From contig NZ_CP151792.1 in NCBI RefSeq assembly GCF_038446525.1, positions 806,001 to 870,000 of the forward strand: a stretch of DNA of 64,000 nucleotides. Reading direction: 5' to 3'. The stretch comes from Methanolobus sp. ZRKC5 (GTDB taxonomy: Archaea; Halobacteriota; Methanosarcinia; Methanosarcinales; Methanosarcinaceae). The notes beneath the pieces are model-generated. The model did no database searches. It was given only the letters and a program-made list of their open reading frames with translations, and was not told the origin of the DNA. Within the stretch, counting starts at the first letter, position 1. Every line of letters starts with the position of its first letter. Shown one piece after another: positions 29,042 to 38,700 of the stretch. The position numbers and the translations under genes are program-made.

Positions 29042-29791
29042 TCAATCCAACTCCTTTACTCCTGACACATAATCATAAAGCAAAGCTGCAACCAGAGCAC
29101 CAACTATCGGCCCTATAATGTATATCGGGAACTGCCACCAGAGATTCGAACCTCCCATAACAAACTCCGCAAGATACGGACCGAAAGTACGGGCCGGATT
29201 AAGCGATGAACCTGTTATGTTTCCCACAACAATAATGTCTGCTGCGACCACAAGACCGATTGCCAATCCTGCAAAACCTGAAGGTGCCCTTTTATCCACT
29301 GCTGAGCCCATGATAGTCAGCATCAGGAAAAAAGTTGCAACTGCTTCACAAAGTATAGCCTGGCCATAGCTAACACCATCAAACATTGCCGTTGCACCAA
29401 GGCCAGTTCCAACTGCACGTGCACCCAATATCGCAACAATGGTGAACGATGCAAGACTTGCACCAATCAACTGAGCAACGATATAACCAAACATATCCTT
29501 TGCAGGGAAACGTCCGGTTGCCCACAATGCAATACTAACTGCCGGATTGATATGCGTTCCCGATATGTGACCGAAAGCATATATCATGGCAATTATCGCT
29601 ATGGCAAAAGAGATGCCTATTGCAAACCAAGCGGCAATGTCTATACCTACGTTGAAAGTGTTGCCCGGAATGGGGCTTGCGCCCTGGATCAACAGGACAG
29701 TAGTTACTACGGACCCGGTTCCCAGAAATACCAGCACATAGGTTCCGATTAGTTCGGCTATGGATCTTTTAAATAGACCCGGTTCTGACAT
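29042..29791 (-). CDS. aqpM: Aquaporin (MIP family, AqpM-like)
   Basis: 249 residues with six predicted membrane helices and two NPA boxes: HINPAVS (N82) and SLNPARTFGP (N198, with the selectivity-filter arginine R201). The residues around 186-189 are Ile and Val where classical water channels have His, as in the AqpM subfamily of methanogens. AqpM passes water and small neutral solutes through the cell membrane. The gene is on the same strand as the DUF2193 gene, but a hairpin between them suggests separate units. Confidence 0.9.
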   Translation of the reverse strand: MSEPGLFKRSIAELIGTYVLVFLGTGSVVTTVLLIQGASPIPGNTFNVGIDIAAWFAIGISFAIAIIAMIYAFGHISGTHINPAVSIALWATGRFPAKDMFGYIVAQLIGASLASFTIVAILGARAVGTGLGATAMFDGVSYGQAILCEAVATFFLMLTIMGSAVDKRAPSGFAGLAIGLVVAADIIVVGNITGSSLNPARTFGPYLAEFVMGGSNLWWQFPIYIIGPIVGALVAALLYDYVSGVKELD

Positions 29792-29800
29792 AAAATCACC

Positions 29801-29834
29801 TGCCTGAAAACAAAATGTGCCTCATGGAGGCACA
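29801..29834 (-). terminator. Hairpin terminator after the DUF2193 gene
   Basis: TGTGCCTC - ATG - GAGGCACA (29816-29834), eight base pairs, lies 8 bases past the DUF2193 stop (minus direction). The minus strand then reads TTTTGTTTTC. Confidence 0.75.
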
Positions 29835-29841
29835 TCTGTAA

Positions 29842-31317
29842 TCAAACGGCCTCCGCCCAGTTACAGTCCTTGCACTTGTAATCGAAGTAGTTGGCTGCGC
29901 AGAACTTACATGTACGTGCTGGGGAATGTGGCTCTGTCTTATGCAGGGCTATAATATTGGTCAGCATTGTAGCTGTGACCGGTTCACTGGTCAGCAAACA
30001 TGGGAAATCAGCCAGCCGCATAAGTGCTGAGAACCGCACAGTGATAGCACATGCAGGATAAGTATAACGCTGAGGGTTATTGAGGACCTCATTCTTCTCG
30101 ATCGGACTCATGTCAACAGGTATACCCTGAACAACACCACCCATACCCCTTGGTTTGTGGTCAATGATACGTTCTCCCTTTTCAATAAGATCGATAAAGT
30201 CAACGTTATGAAGTTCAGCTGCGGCGCCCCTTGTAGGATTGGTGAGCACAAGGTTATGGAACCTTTTGACCAGCAGGTCAATGACCATCATTGTCGTGAA
30301 ACCATCCATCCAGAGTATCTTTGTCGTTGCAGCTGCAGCAGCATCCGTTGCAATGGTAAGCGGTGAATATTCATCCCTGAACTTACCCATACCATTTTTC
30401 ATGGTTCCTTCCATTACATCGCTTACGGCATTGATAACTTCCATGATGACATCATCTTTTGTCATGTTGAACATTGACTGGGATATGTGATGGGCAACAT
30501 CACCCACACCATATGCAGGAACTGTTACGATATTACCATAGAAAACATCGGCATCCATTGCAGCTTTGATAGTAGGCTTCATCTTCTGCTTGTACTGGTT
30601 CATATATTTCTTAACATCGAATGATGTGTGACCAGCTTCGTCCATAAGTTTGACCTGTGCCGATATAGGAGAGTCGTAGACCATCTGCAGCATTTCAATC
30701 TCTTCTTTGATTGCCTCTGTGGGAGTCTTACCATTCTCAATTGCCATCTGGAATTTGGCGCCTACTCCATATGATGTGTTCATTCCCCATGATTTGGAAG
30801 AGAGTATTGCACGCTTGTGATCTACCGGAATATCTGTTTTCTGCAATATTCTGTTAACCACATTACTCGTGCTTCCAGGGACAAAGGCAAAGTCAACCAC
30901 GCAGGTCGGACCATAGAAACCTCCGTATCTTCTAATTGATTCTTTGCCGATAAGAGCTTCAGATCTGCCTATCCTTTCAATGAATTTCTCTACTGAGGCT
31001 CTGAAAGAAGGATCTTCCTCGTACAAGATATCCAATATAGGTGGTGTCTGATAGTGTTCAACGTAAGGATCGTCTTCCGGCCGTACACTGTCCGTTAAGC
31101 CGGAAAGTGTCTCATAATGCGTATTTACCGAGTTGACGTGCAAATCAAATACTTCTTTGCATTGAGCACCTTCTGGTCTCATTTTATTTACTGCATCCAC
31201 GTATGCTTTTGCATCCTCAACTTTAAATGCAGTACCTCGTTTCTTGTTTATAGTGCTTACAACAGCTTTCTGTGCATTCATGGCTTCTGTTGCCATTTTA
31301 TCATATATTTCGTTCAT
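29842..31317 (-). CDS. DUF2193 family protein of methanogens, about 491 residues
   Basis: I recognise the family but not its function. The sequence is soluble and mostly helical, with an N-terminal helix (YDKMATEAMNAQKAVVSTINKKRG), a central GGFYGPTCVVDFAFVPGST segment, conserved-looking DEAGHTSFDVKKYM and PRGMGGVVQGIPVDMSPIEKNE motifs, and a C-terminal cysteine knuckle CKFCAANYFDYKCKDCNW that may bind zinc. It ends the aquaporin-side gene group. Its region 31318-31578 upstream contains no other ORF. A metabolic role in methanogens is a guess. Confidence 0.7.
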   Translation of the reverse strand: MNEIYDKMATEAMNAQKAVVSTINKKRGTAFKVEDAKAYVDAVNKMRPEGAQCKEVFDLHVNSVNTHYETLSGLTDSVRPEDDPYVEHYQTPPILDILYEEDPSFRASVEKFIERIGRSEALIGKESIRRYGGFYGPTCVVDFAFVPGSTSNVVNRILQKTDIPVDHKRAILSSKSWGMNTSYGVGAKFQMAIENGKTPTEAIKEEIEMLQMVYDSPISAQVKLMDEAGHTSFDVKKYMNQYKQKMKPTIKAAMDADVFYGNIVTVPAYGVGDVAHHISQSMFNMTKDDVIMEVINAVSDVMEGTMKNGMGKFRDEYSPLTIATDAAAAATTKILWMDGFTTMMVIDLLVKRFHNLVLTNPTRGAAAELHNVDFIDLIEKGERIIDHKPRGMGGVVQGIPVDMSPIEKNEVLNNPQRYTYPACAITVRFSALMRLADFPCLLTSEPVTATMLTNIIALHKTEPHSPARTCKFCAANYFDYKCKDCNWAEAV

Positions 31318-31602
31318 ATTGACCCCTTAGTTACTTGAAAGTGCACAAGTATACCTGGCAGAGGTGTAACAAAATAAATCAAAAAGAAACAAAAAAGAAC
31401 AGAAGCCCTTTATTTACCTATAGCTAATGCTCCCGGGCTCATACCCAACATACACTCCCTGTCCGAAAGATTTGTTCACTCCACATTATATTCAGAGGTG
31501 ATACGAAATAAACCTTTTGAAACATATATAAGCTGACAATAAGTTGCAAGTGACGACAATAAACTCATATCTATTCAATTGCTAATATGTTTAAGAGTTA
31601 AT
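31318..31602. promoter_or_regulatory. Divergent promoter region between DUF2193 and mscS
   Basis: 285 bases without an ORF. On the plus strand AAACATATATAAGC (about 31523-31536) is a strong BRE/TATA candidate placed about 70 bases before the mscS ATG. On the minus strand AT-rich sequence precedes DUF2193. No riboswitch-like structure was recognised. Confidence 0.45.
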
Positions 31603-31789
31603 ATGGCAAACCTGATAACTATACCAGCATGGATAACATGGGAGCTTGTGAATGTAACCTTGATCGTACTTACAATACTGTTGACTGTTTTTTTTGCAAG
31701 GTCTGTTGACCACATCCTTTCCAGACAGTTCAAAATTGTAAGCAAAAAAATGAATGTGGACCTGACAAGTTACAGGGTTGTCAGACATA

Positions 31790-31795
31790 CTACAG
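31790..31795. repeat. Target duplication, left copy, of the IS in mscS
   Basis: CTACAG at 31790-31795, repeated at 32941-32946 directly next to the other IS end. Because AG/CT adjoin the inverted repeats at both ends, the inverted repeat could be counted as 14 bases with a 2-base duplication (AC). Either reading gives the same ancestral mscS sequence. Confidence 0.85.
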
Positions 31796-32940
31796 AGGAT
31801 TTCGATATTCCCTCATTTTAGATCATTAAAGTATTCAAACTCAATTATATCCTCTCATTTTTTATCATTTTGTTTAATTTCTCTTCATTAATCCTTATTT
31901 TTAGTATAGCTCCCGCTATCCTAAATTACTCCTTTGGTTTTTAGTGTCCTCAATTGATGCAGATTAAAACAAAAAGCTGTCATCAACATTTTTGCATTCA
32001 CTCTTTCTACAGTTGTAACAAGAACCTTTCTGGTTTTAAATATTTCTTTTGTCACTGCATACACTCTTTCGCAAGGGACTCTTTTCACACTTATTCTTTC
32101 ATTTCTGAGGATATCCATTATTCCTAAAGGATGTCCTCTTACAGCTCGTTGCATTGTTGCTGCAAAACCTTTTGCTATTGCTCCAAAATATCCTTTATCT
32201 CTATACACCACTTCACCCTTTTCAGACAGATCAACCTGTGAATCGTGAAGTGATGCAGTTGTTGTCTCAAATCTTCTGATTAGTTCATAATCCTTATCAA
32301 TAATTGTATGAAGTTTGTATCCAAAGTGAGATTTACCATTTTTCTTAGTCCAGGTTCCATCTTTGCTTCTTCTTGTTTTCGCATCTTTTCCTCTGAGTAC
32401 ATCTGCTTTTGCATGTCCTGGATCTGAGTGAATAAAAGTTGCATCCTGGATCATTCCTTTTTTAATCTTCAAACCAAGAGCATCAAGCTGATTCTGCATT
32501 TCATCCCACACCGCTTTTTCTTTACCATTGTCGATAATTCTCTTCCTGAATGACCAGACAGTTGTACTGTCTGGTACATATTCAGGAAATCCCAGGAATT
32601 TCCTAAAGGATATCCTGTCAATACACTGCTTTTCAAGCTCAGCATCAGAAAGACCATGCCATTGTTGCAGAACAAGCATCTTGAACATTACAATAACATC
32701 AGCTTCAGGCCGTCCGCCTGAAGCTGTTCTGTTTATGTACATTGACTCCAGAATAGGGCGAAAAGGCTTCCAATCTACTAAATATTCAATTTCAGCAAGC
32801 TTATCTCCGACAGATTGGAGACGCTTATATTCTTCATTTAAGGCAAAATCAGTAAAAGAATCCATAATAGTAAATTTGCTTTGCTATTATTTAAATTTTA
32901 TTGAATTGTATGAGTATTGATGGTAGTTTATCGAAATCCT
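31796..32940 (-). mobile_element. IS5-family insertion sequence, 1145 bp
   Basis: Ends are perfect 12-base inverted repeats AGGATTTCGATA (31796-31807 and, inverted, 32929-32940). One transposase gene fills the element on the minus strand, opposite to mscS. The flanking CTACAG duplication and an intact transposase suggest a recent insertion. The right end contains AT-rich promoter-like sequence for the transposase (about 32880-32900). Confidence 0.92.
31921..32865 (-). CDS. IS5-family DDE transposase
   Basis: 314 residues, apparently intact. The N-terminal helix-turn-helix region has GRPEADVIVMFKMLVLQQWHGLSDAELE. The catalytic DDE triad is D141 (MIQDATFIHSD), D223 (VYRDKGYFGA) and E266 (CERVYA, followed by KEIF). 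It would cut and join the ends of the surrounding element. No frameshift or stop is visible, so it may still be active. Confidence 0.93.
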   Translation of the reverse strand: MDSFTDFALNEEYKRLQSVGDKLAEIEYLVDWKPFRPILESMYINRTASGGRPEADVIVMFKMLVLQQWHGLSDAELEKQCIDRISFRKFLGFPEYVPDSTTVWSFRKRIIDNGKEKAVWDEMQNQLDALGLKIKKGMIQDATFIHSDPGHAKADVLRGKDAKTRRSKDGTWTKKNGKSHFGYKLHTIIDKDYELIRRFETTTASLHDSQVDLSEKGEVVYRDKGYFGAIAKGFAATMQRAVRGHPLGIMDILRNERISVKRVPCERVYAVTKEIFKTRKVLVTTVERVNAKMLMTAFCFNLHQLRTLKTKGVI

Positions 32941-33679
32941 CTACAGTTGCTGGTATCTACATTCTTGGCATCCTTGTTGTCGTAAACATGATACCATCAC
33001 TTGAAGCACTTTCAATAACGCTCTTTGCCAGTGCAGGTTTTGCGGGTATCGTTCTTGGTCTTGCAGCCCAAAGTACACTCTCAAATATCATATCCGGCAT
33101 CTCACTTGCGGCATTCCGCCCTTTCAGGGTTGGAGATCTCGTCACAATCAGAGATGAGTACGGGAGAATAACAGATATCACACTCCGGCATACGGTGGTG
33201 AGAACATGGGATAACAGAAGACTGATAATTCCAAACAGTGTTATTAGTGAGGAATCCATAATCAACTGGTCCATTGAAGACCCTACTGTGAACTGGCCAA
33301 TTGATATTGGGATCAGTTATGATTCTGATATTGACAAAGCAAGGAACATTATGGTCTGCGAAGCCAGAAAGAACAATAATGTAATGACCCTGAGTCAGCT
33401 CAGGAATCATCACCCAGACATTAAAAAAGAAGATGTTATAAGTGTCCGGGTCAGGGAACTGGGAGATTTTGCAGTAATACTCAGACTACTTATATGGGTC
33501 GAAGACAGAGACATAGCATACGATAATGGCTGTGATTTAAGAGAAGCAATCAAAAAGAGATTCGACGTAGAAGGTATTGAGATACCATTCCCATACCGCA
33601 CTATTGTTTACAAAAAGGATATGGAATCAAACTAATATTAGACTGAAGTGTTCGAAAAACAAAAATGAAAAATAAATGT

Positions 33680-33700
33680 GTGGCATGAGAAACATGCCAC
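33680..33700 (-). terminator. Terminator of trpB2 (convergent with mscS)
   Basis: GTGGCATG - AGAAA - CATGCCAC, an eight-pair stem lying 28 bases beyond the trpB2 stop. The minus strand after it is T-rich (ATTTATTTTTCATTTTTG). Confidence 0.75.
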
Positions 33701-33728
33701 TAAACCCTATTTGAATTAATTATTAAAT

Positions 33729-35027
33729 TTAGTCGTTGGTCAGGTCACCACTGAAATACTTGTCATAGGAACCCATATCAAAGTGACCATGTCCACTGAG
33801 GTTAAACAGAATTGTTTTCTCTTCACCGGTCTTCTTGCATTTGAGTGCTTCATCAATGGCGCATTTGATAGCATGAGCTGATTCAGGAGCAGGAGCAATT
33901 CCCTCACTGCGTGCGAATGTCACTGCTGCATCAAATATCTCTATCTGGTGGTAGGTGGTTGCTTCCATGAGACCTTCTGAAACAATTTTACTAATGATTG
34001 GTGAAACACCATGATATCTGAGACCGCCAGCGTGAATTGCAGGTGGTATGAACTCTGAACCAAGTGTGTACATCTTAAGCAGAGGTGTCATTTTTGCCAT
34101 GTCACCGAAGTCATACTTGAATTCGCCTGCTGTAAGAGTTGGACATGCAGAAGGTTCTACTGCGATGAACCTTGTGTTGGTTTTACCAGCAAGGTTGTCC
34201 CTGATGTATGGGAGAGCAACACCAGCAAGGTTACTTCCGCCACCACAGCATCCGATGACTATGTCCGGATAATCCTCGGTCTTATCGAACTGTGCCTGGG
34301 TCTCAAGACCTACTACGGTCTGGTGAAGGCTTGTATGGTTGAGGACACTGCCAAGTGCATACTTGGTGTTATCGTTAAGTGCTGCCTCCTCGATTGCTTC
34401 ACTGATAGCTATACCAAGGCTACCTGATGTGTCAGGATACATTTCCCTGATTTTTCTTCCGAACTGTGTCTCGTTACTTGGGGATGGAACAACATTTGCT
34501 CCCCAGAGATTGATAAGTGACTTGCGGTATGGTTTCTGGTAATAGCTTGAGCTTACCATGTAGACCTTACACTCCATATCAAAATAGTTACAGCAGAGTG
34601 ATAATGCACTACCCCACTGGCCTGCACCAGTTTCGGTTGTTATCCTTTCTGTGCCTTCCTTCATGTTATAGTATGCCTGTGCAACAGCAGTGTTCGGCTT
34701 GTGGCTTCCTGCAGGACTGACACTTTCGTTCTTGTAGTATATCTTTGCAGGTGTTCCCAGTGCCTTCTCAAGCCTGTGTGCCCTATGCAAAGGTGATGGC
34801 CTCCAGAGAGTGTATATCTCCCGGATCTCCTCAGGAATGTCAATATACCTCTGTGTGCTTATTTCCTGCTGAATGAGCTCCTTTGCAAAGATAGGCTCAA
34901 GATCCTTGGGGTCCATTGGCTCGTTAGTTGCCGGATTGAGTGGCGGCTCAACAGGCAGGTCTGCAAGTATATTATACCACTGTTTTGGCATTTCATTTTC
35001 ATCAAGTAAAATCTTTGTATGATCCAT
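33729..35027 (-). CDS. trpB2: Tryptophan synthase beta-like protein, TrpB2 type
   Basis: 432 residues, longer than TrpB1 (about 400) as usual for the TrpB2 branch. The PLP lysine is K110 in [27 protein letters not shown] binds the PLP phosphate, and [13 protein letters not shown] and [13 protein letters not shown] are characteristic. TrpB2 makes tryptophan from indole and serine (or phosphoserine) but usually without TrpA. No trpA or other trp gene is adjacent, which also favours TrpB2 over TrpB1. Confidence 0.93.
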   Translation of the reverse strand: MDHTKILLDENEMPKQWYNILADLPVEPPLNPATNEPMDPKDLEPIFAKELIQQEISTQRYIDIPEEIREIYTLWRPSPLHRAHRLEKALGTPAKIYYKNESVSPAGSHKPNTAVAQAYYNMKEGTERITTETGAGQWGSALSLCCNYFDMECKVYMVSSSYYQKPYRKSLINLWGANVVPSPSNETQFGRKIREMYPDTSGSLGIAISEAIEEAALNDNTKYALGSVLNHTSLHQTVVGLETQAQFDKTEDYPDIVIGCCGGGSNLAGVALPYIRDNLAGKTNTRFIAVEPSACPTLTAGEFKYDFGDMAKMTPLLKMYTLGSEFIPPAIHAGGLRYHGVSPIISKIVSEGLMEATTYHQIEIFDAAVTFARSEGIAPAPESAHAIKCAIDEALKCKKTGEEKTILFNLSGHGHFDMGSYDKYFSGDLTND

Positions 35028-35156
35028 AGTTATACCTCTGTAGAAAAAGTCAATTCATTGATGTATAACTAAGTACATTGGACGATGTATTTAATGGTTT
35101 TGATTTATTTTGGGACAGCAAAGTGATTGAAAAAGAAGAGATTCTGTGAATTGAAT

Positions 35157-35756
35157 CTACTCTTTTCTGAGAAGGACTGCTGCTACCATAGCAGATGCAG
35201 CGGCCAACGCTGTAAATGCCGGAGTTGTTGGTGAACTGCTCTGACTGTCAGAGTCATCGATGGGCGCTGCCGTTGTTTCAAGGCCATCGTAGTACTCTTC
35301 GGAGATTGTGACGTAGGCGGCGGTGAATCTACCACTTGTAATCGTTTTTGCAGTATCCAAATCAGTCATTTGGTAGTAAAAATCAATTGGTGCACTTCCT
35401 CCAGCCCACTCTTCATTTGGAGCCACAGTCCATTCAAAAACCCTTGTCTCATTTACCTCCATTACCCCATCTGTAAACAATCCTAACTTTGATGTTGGAC
35501 CTTCAAGTATGTCAAAATCGTTTTCCCCAATCGAAGTTAACATTACTGACAAATCATTTCTTTTGTAACATGTCATTTCAAATCTCAGTTTGAATGGTTC
35601 ACCTATTTTCAAAAGTGGTTTTGGAGTTGAAGCTCCAGGATACAATTGATCATTGTAGTAGACATCAATATTAAAATTGGAACTTTTAGATGACACTGGT
35701 GTTGAAAACATTACTAATAAACATAAAACACATGCAATACCTAATTTATAATTCAT
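35157..35756 (-). CDS. Secreted sarcinarray-family surface protein
   Basis: 199 residues. A signal peptide (MNYKLGIACVLCLLVMFSTPVSS) leads a beta-rich domain (NIDVYYNDQLYPGASTPKPLLKIGEPFKLRFEMT ... VNETRVFEWTVAP) of the kind called sarcinarray in Methanosarcinales. A Ser/Asp/Thr-rich linker and a C-terminal TPAFTALAAASAMVAAVLLRKE segment follow, an archaeosortase-like sorting signal with a hydrophobic helix and basic end. It should be anchored at the outer cell surface. It lies nine bases downstream of the giant membrane protein, so the two are probably co-expressed. Confidence 0.72.
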   Translation of the reverse strand: MNYKLGIACVLCLLVMFSTPVSSKSSNFNIDVYYNDQLYPGASTPKPLLKIGEPFKLRFEMTCYKRNDLSVMLTSIGENDFDILEGPTSKLGLFTDGVMEVNETRVFEWTVAPNEEWAGGSAPIDFYYQMTDLDTAKTITSGRFTAAYVTISEEYYDGLETTAAPIDDSDSQSSSPTTPAFTALAAASAMVAAVLLRKE

Positions 35757-35765
35757 ATTTGCTCC

Positions 35766-38700
35766 TCAAAATTGTGATTCAAAATCCTCATAATAAAATG
35801 ATTTTTCATCTCTATCTCCTACTTTATCTCCAACTCCTTTTGGCCCTGGTCCTACAATTGTTGCTGCGAACCCAGAAAAGCCAAACACAATCGGTTGGTT
35901 ACGCCCAATATAGATGAATCCACCATCGTCTTCTCTTTTTGTAGGATGAACAACTCTGTCATCTTTACGAATGTAAACTTGTGCATCATGTCCAAAATAT
36001 GGATTGAACATGCATTCATTATCGTTATCAATAACTTCAAATTCCTTATAAACACCTTTTACATCATATTCCCACACATTCACCGTACAAACCCAGTTAG
36101 GTGGCAACACAGGCAATCCGCAAGGAATCATTTTCATAGATTTCTGCAACCTCTTTTCCATCTTTTCAGCAAACTGAGCTGTCAGTTTATCAGTTGATTC
36201 ATCCAGTTTGTTTTGTAACTCGTTATTGATGTTTGTGAAACATTGATCGATAACTGCCTGGCAGCTCTGTATAGCTACGCACACTCCTTCTGTCACACCA
36301 ATCTGCATGTCTGCTTCGAGGCGGTATAGTGCCACATCAATTTCATTGGAGGGGATTGAAGGATTCTCATTTATGATTTTCTGGCTGACCTGAGCAAATA
36401 TATCATCCTGAAGGGTGTTGTTTGAGCTCATGTTTACAAGTTCAGCATCTGATAGAGTTGCAAGGTAATCTTTAGTTATTTGGTTTACATCTGCACTGCT
36501 GATCCATGTGCTCAGAACCGGGTCTTTTGAAACTTCGCTAGCAATCGTCAAGGGTACCTGCTGTCTGATAGCATCGCTGTATGCGTCCATCATTCTCGTG
36601 CGGTTCTCTTCTATGTGGGTTGTATCTGTAGATACACCTTTCATGGTAAACTCTGCACTGTTGCTGCCGATATCTTCAAGCAGAGAATCTATTTCAGCAT
36701 TTGCATCTGCAAGACTCTGGCTCATAGACTGGGAAACCACATCTTTCAGGGGTTCAGAAGCATCAGCAAGCATTGCTGCAATATCATCACCTATTCCTGT
36801 GGAGAATACGCAGACATTACGAACAGCCAGCGGATATACTTCCTTGCCGGATTCATCCGTCCATTTATACTGGCTTTGAAGGTCGAAACCCGGGTCGTGG
36901 TAGAGATAATCAGGGTACTGGTCCACAACAAGAATGAGGTTTTCGGTCCAGTTGTATTTGCTGTTGGGCATTCCTACAACCTGCATCGTTTCTATGATGC
37001 CCATTTCTGCGCCAAGGGCAGTTGAAGCCTTATCCATAGCAGGGTTGTTGAAGAGTACATCGGTTGAGACTTTGTTCTTTAAAAGACTTAGAAGGGAATG
37101 GCCCTGTTCCTCTTCAAAAGATTTGTCAACGTATTGATCAAATGAGCCTTCTGCATTTTTGTTTCTTTCCTTGAGCTCTTTGAGCAGGCGCTCGTATGCT
37201 TCATTCTTTGCAATGGCACGACAGGCAGCACTACTTGTAGTGAATTGGCTTGCGTCCATGTATTGAGCTTGTTGGATGAAAGATTCTCGTTTTGACGTTC
37301 CCTTCATCTCCGCAGCAAGATCCAGAGATGCAAGTTGTATCAGCGTTGTTGGGTTTTTGCCAAGATTCGCGCCAAGCAAGGATACCTCCCTGGTAGGATT
37401 ATCCGTATTGATGGCACTGAACATCTCCTCCATTTCTGTTGCCATATTATAATGAAGCCAGTCAGGAACGTCGCAATAAACTGTTTCCACAGGGAGCAGT
37501 GTTCCGTTGGTGTAAGCAAGATAATTGCCCTGAAGAATTGGTAGTTTGGGAGAGACTTCCTGTTCACGATACTTATCTGCTGCATCACTGCAGCCCTTAT
37601 CATTTAATGGAATGCCGTCGACAATCACAGTGCTTGATTTGTAGTCATTGCCACTTCCAGAACCGTAGGAACTCAGGCCATTGTACCCACCGGAAGGTAG
37701 GTATTGATAATATACAACGCTGAAGTTCTCAGTTTCTGTCTGTGTGTGGGATACTTTTGTATAATCATTAAGCGGGTAATTTTTGAGTGAGTCGGAAGAG
37801 TCGCCATTGAAATATTTGCGGTTGTTCGTATATGAATTATAGGTCATGTAAGACCAGTGATATGTATAATCGATGTCCCAGCGTGTTTTGATCCTGAATT
37901 TGACGTTGTAAGTGACCTTCCAGTCAAAACTATGATTCTCGTCAGACAGGTATCCGTCTGTGCGTTCAAGATTTTCTATCCTGTCATTTCCAAGGTATTC
38001 ATAATTAACATCCACTCCTTCACAGACTACGTCTGTGGATACATGATTCACTGTAACAGATTTATAATACCATTTGTGGGACGAAGCATCGATATTCACC
38101 TTGTGGTTTACATCTAATATGCCACTAAAATTATAATCAGGTGTCAGAGCACAGGTATGTGAAACATTGACTGGATAGTGGGCTGTCCACTTAATGTCCG
38201 TACCAGTTTTTGAGTTCCCACCCTGCCATGTAGCAGGTTCGTAAGTTGTAGATCCGACCTGCAAATCATAAGGAGTTGAAGTATTGAACCCATCTCTGAT
38301 GACCTGCCCCTGTATCGTACCGCTGTACACCTCATGAGTAACATCATGCAGCAGGTCCGGGTATTCCGTGCTTTTCCACACATCATCATCGTTGTAGACC
38401 CAGTTGCTATACACCTCATTTGTGAAATTGGAAACAGAAACCACTATCTTTGAATTATTGGCGACTTCTTCCATTGTAGTATTGGCATCTTTCATGGACT
38501 TGTTTATCCCCTGTGAGACGCTGATATTGAAAGTGCCTTCATCTGAGAGACTATCGTAGGTAGTGCTCAGGTTACTTCCTTTGTCATCTTCGTAGGTACT
38601 GGTGTCGCGTTTGACATCATTATAGAGAACTTTTCCGTTGTAATAAGTAGTGTATGTGAGAGCCCATGGGTCCACAGAATCAAAGATACGTTTCTGGGCA

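Larger units (their letters stand above)
31603..33635 (+). pseudogene. mscS: Mechanosensitive channel MscS gene, split by an insertion sequence
   Basis: Two parts: 31603-31795 (start MANLITIPAWITW, first membrane helix) and 32947-33635 (helices and vestibule, with the pore helix AGFAGIVLGLAAQSTLSNI and then FRPFRVGDLV). The insertion is at the codons for VVRHTT. Removing it with one copy of CTACAG joins RHTT to VAGIYILG in the same frame, giving 293 residues. MscS channels release solutes on hypo-osmotic shock. The 5' part now ends after about 72 codons in IS sequence. The 3' part has an open frame with an ATG at 32910 inside the IS end, so an N-terminally truncated product is possible. Confidence 0.92.

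Noticed and set aside
29842-31317. Methylamine methyltransferase with a pyrrolysine TAG
   Set aside because: The frame has no internal TAG and the sequence does not match the MttB/MtmB/MtbB families.
31579-31821. An intact 80-residue membrane protein gene
   Set aside because: It is the 5' fragment of mscS ending in IS sequence. The last nine codons belong to the IS end.
31921-32865. MITE and IS5 element being related
   Set aside because: Their inverted ends (AGTAACTATTCAGCCTG and AGGATTTCGATA) have no similarity.
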